Assembly: GCA_009885355.1 (NCBI GenBank)
Contig: VFKW01000064.1
Span: 1-12,330, forward strand
Length of the DNA stretch: 12,330 bases
Direction of reading: 5' to 3'
From: Candidatus Berkelbacteria bacterium
Lineage (GTDB): Bacteria; Patescibacteriota; UBA1384; VFKW01
This document shows, piece after piece, positions 12,076 to 12,330 of the stretch. A model generated the notes under the pieces. The model was given only the letters and a program-made list of their open reading frames with translations, was not told the origin of the DNA and did no database searches. Each line of letters opens with the position of its first letter. Position 1 is the first letter of the stretch. The position numbers were made by a program, and so were the translations under genes.

Positions 12076-12138
12076 TCGATTAGATAGTATCTAAACTACC
12101 CAAATTAACATCTAAAATCTTGGCAATTGCTTGCCAAG
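12076..12138 (-). promoter_or_regulatory. rplU leader hairpins
   Basis: Two stem-loops lie between the promoter and the rplU ribosome binding site: CTTGGCA-AGCAAT-TGCCAAG (12119-12138) and TTAGAT-ACT-ATCTAA (about 12078-12092). Ribosomal-protein operons are often controlled through such leaders, and an L21 leader class is known in Firmicutes. I cannot show that this is related to it. Confidence 0.4.
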
Positions 12139-12162
12139 CGACTTCTTTTTTTTCTTAAGTTA

Positions 12163-12191
12163 ATCTTATCATATCCAATTAAATTCGTCAA
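12163..12191 (-). promoter_or_regulatory. Promoter of the rplU-secE-nusG-rplK operon
   Basis: In minus-strand sense TTGACG (12186-12191), a 17-base spacer and TAAGAT (12163-12168), with TGA before the -10 as an extended motif. The start is predicted near 12156, giving a leader of about 93 bases. CCAAGCTTGG, a 10-bp palindrome at 12194-12203, lies two bases upstream of the -35. Confidence 0.75.
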
Positions 12192-12209
12192 TCCCAAGCT
12201 TGGCAGCCT

Positions 12210-12227
12210 GTTTGTCAGCCGACAAAC
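12210..12227. repeat. Perfect mini-hairpin GTTTGTC-AGCC-GACAAAC
   Basis: A 7-bp stem with a four-base loop, upstream of the rplU promoter. No T run follows on either strand, so it is not a clear terminator. It may be the end of an upstream transcript or another intergenic palindrome. Confidence 0.5.
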
Positions 12228-12285
12228 CGTATCAAGTATTACGTTTTGAGTATGAAGAGCGTGACCGCAAGAGAATAAATAACCA

Positions 12286-12330
12286 GTTCTCGACTCCGCT
12301 CGAACAATACTCTTCGACTCTGTGGAGAAG
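12286..12330. repeat. Dispersed hairpin repeat at window edge
   Basis: GTTCTCGACTCCGCTCGAAC, AATACTC, then TTCGACTCTGTGGAGAAG. The two halves are related to 9667-9695 and to the right part of the 31-bp repeat at 9631-9661. It is cut off by the window end. Confidence 0.65.

Noticed and set aside
1..12330. tRNA or rRNA genes
   Set aside because: No cloverleaf with a TTCGA arm and CCA-type end, and no rRNA signature, was seen on either strand.

Overview
This window reads as chromosomal DNA of a candidate-phyla-radiation (Patescibacteria-like) bacterium, AT-rich by eye (about 40% GC). That placement is an inference. It rests on compact housekeeping proteins with added charged tails (NusG, L21, a rubredoxin-like zinc ribbon), intergenic spacers filled with short-period repeats and mini-hairpins, strong AGGAGG-type ribosome binding sites, and small secreted proteins of no recognisable family. 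The lineage within the group cannot be resolved from this window. All protein genes are on the minus strand; the clearest plus-strand unit is an apparent non-coding RNA.

Layout. 1-256 holds strong RNA-like hairpins ending in a bidirectional terminator. 317-2925 holds three secreted proteins of unknown function: a Ser/Thr-rich protein with an LPQAG sortase-like anchor (317-949) and two cysteine-containing proteins (1113-1931, 1933-2925) that look translationally coupled. 2926-3331 is non-coding, with a long-range inverted repeat that may be a structured leader. 3332-9504 is an information-processing cluster transcribed as dprA, topA, recR, a small zinc-ribbon gene and cysS. 9505-10159 is non-coding: nested dispersed repeats, then a near-perfect extended -10 promoter driving a roughly 235-nt structured RNA, then GC-rich mini-hairpins. 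10160-12063 is a transcription/translation operon read as rplU, secE, nusG, rplK from a good promoter at 12163-12191.

How the genes fit together. DprA and RecR load or support RecA in recombination and DNA uptake, TopA relaxes negative supercoils, CysS charges tRNA-Cys, SecE belongs to the translocon that would export the three secreted proteins, and NusG, L11 and L21 belong to the transcription-translation apparatus.

Most unusual features: (1) the plus-strand structured RNA at about 9786-10022, whose apical loop carries an anti-Shine-Dalgarno-like CCCCUCCU and whose 3' tail carries Shine-Dalgarno-like complements; (2) an exact 33-bp direct repeat flanking that RNA; (3) 7-bp and 8-bp period repeats in most spacers that supply the actual stop codons of dprA, topA, recR and rplK, with one heptamer array inside the topA reading frame; (4) a 20-bp hairpin cleanly nested inside one of two identical 31-bp repeats; (5) the uncharacterised secreted-protein cluster.
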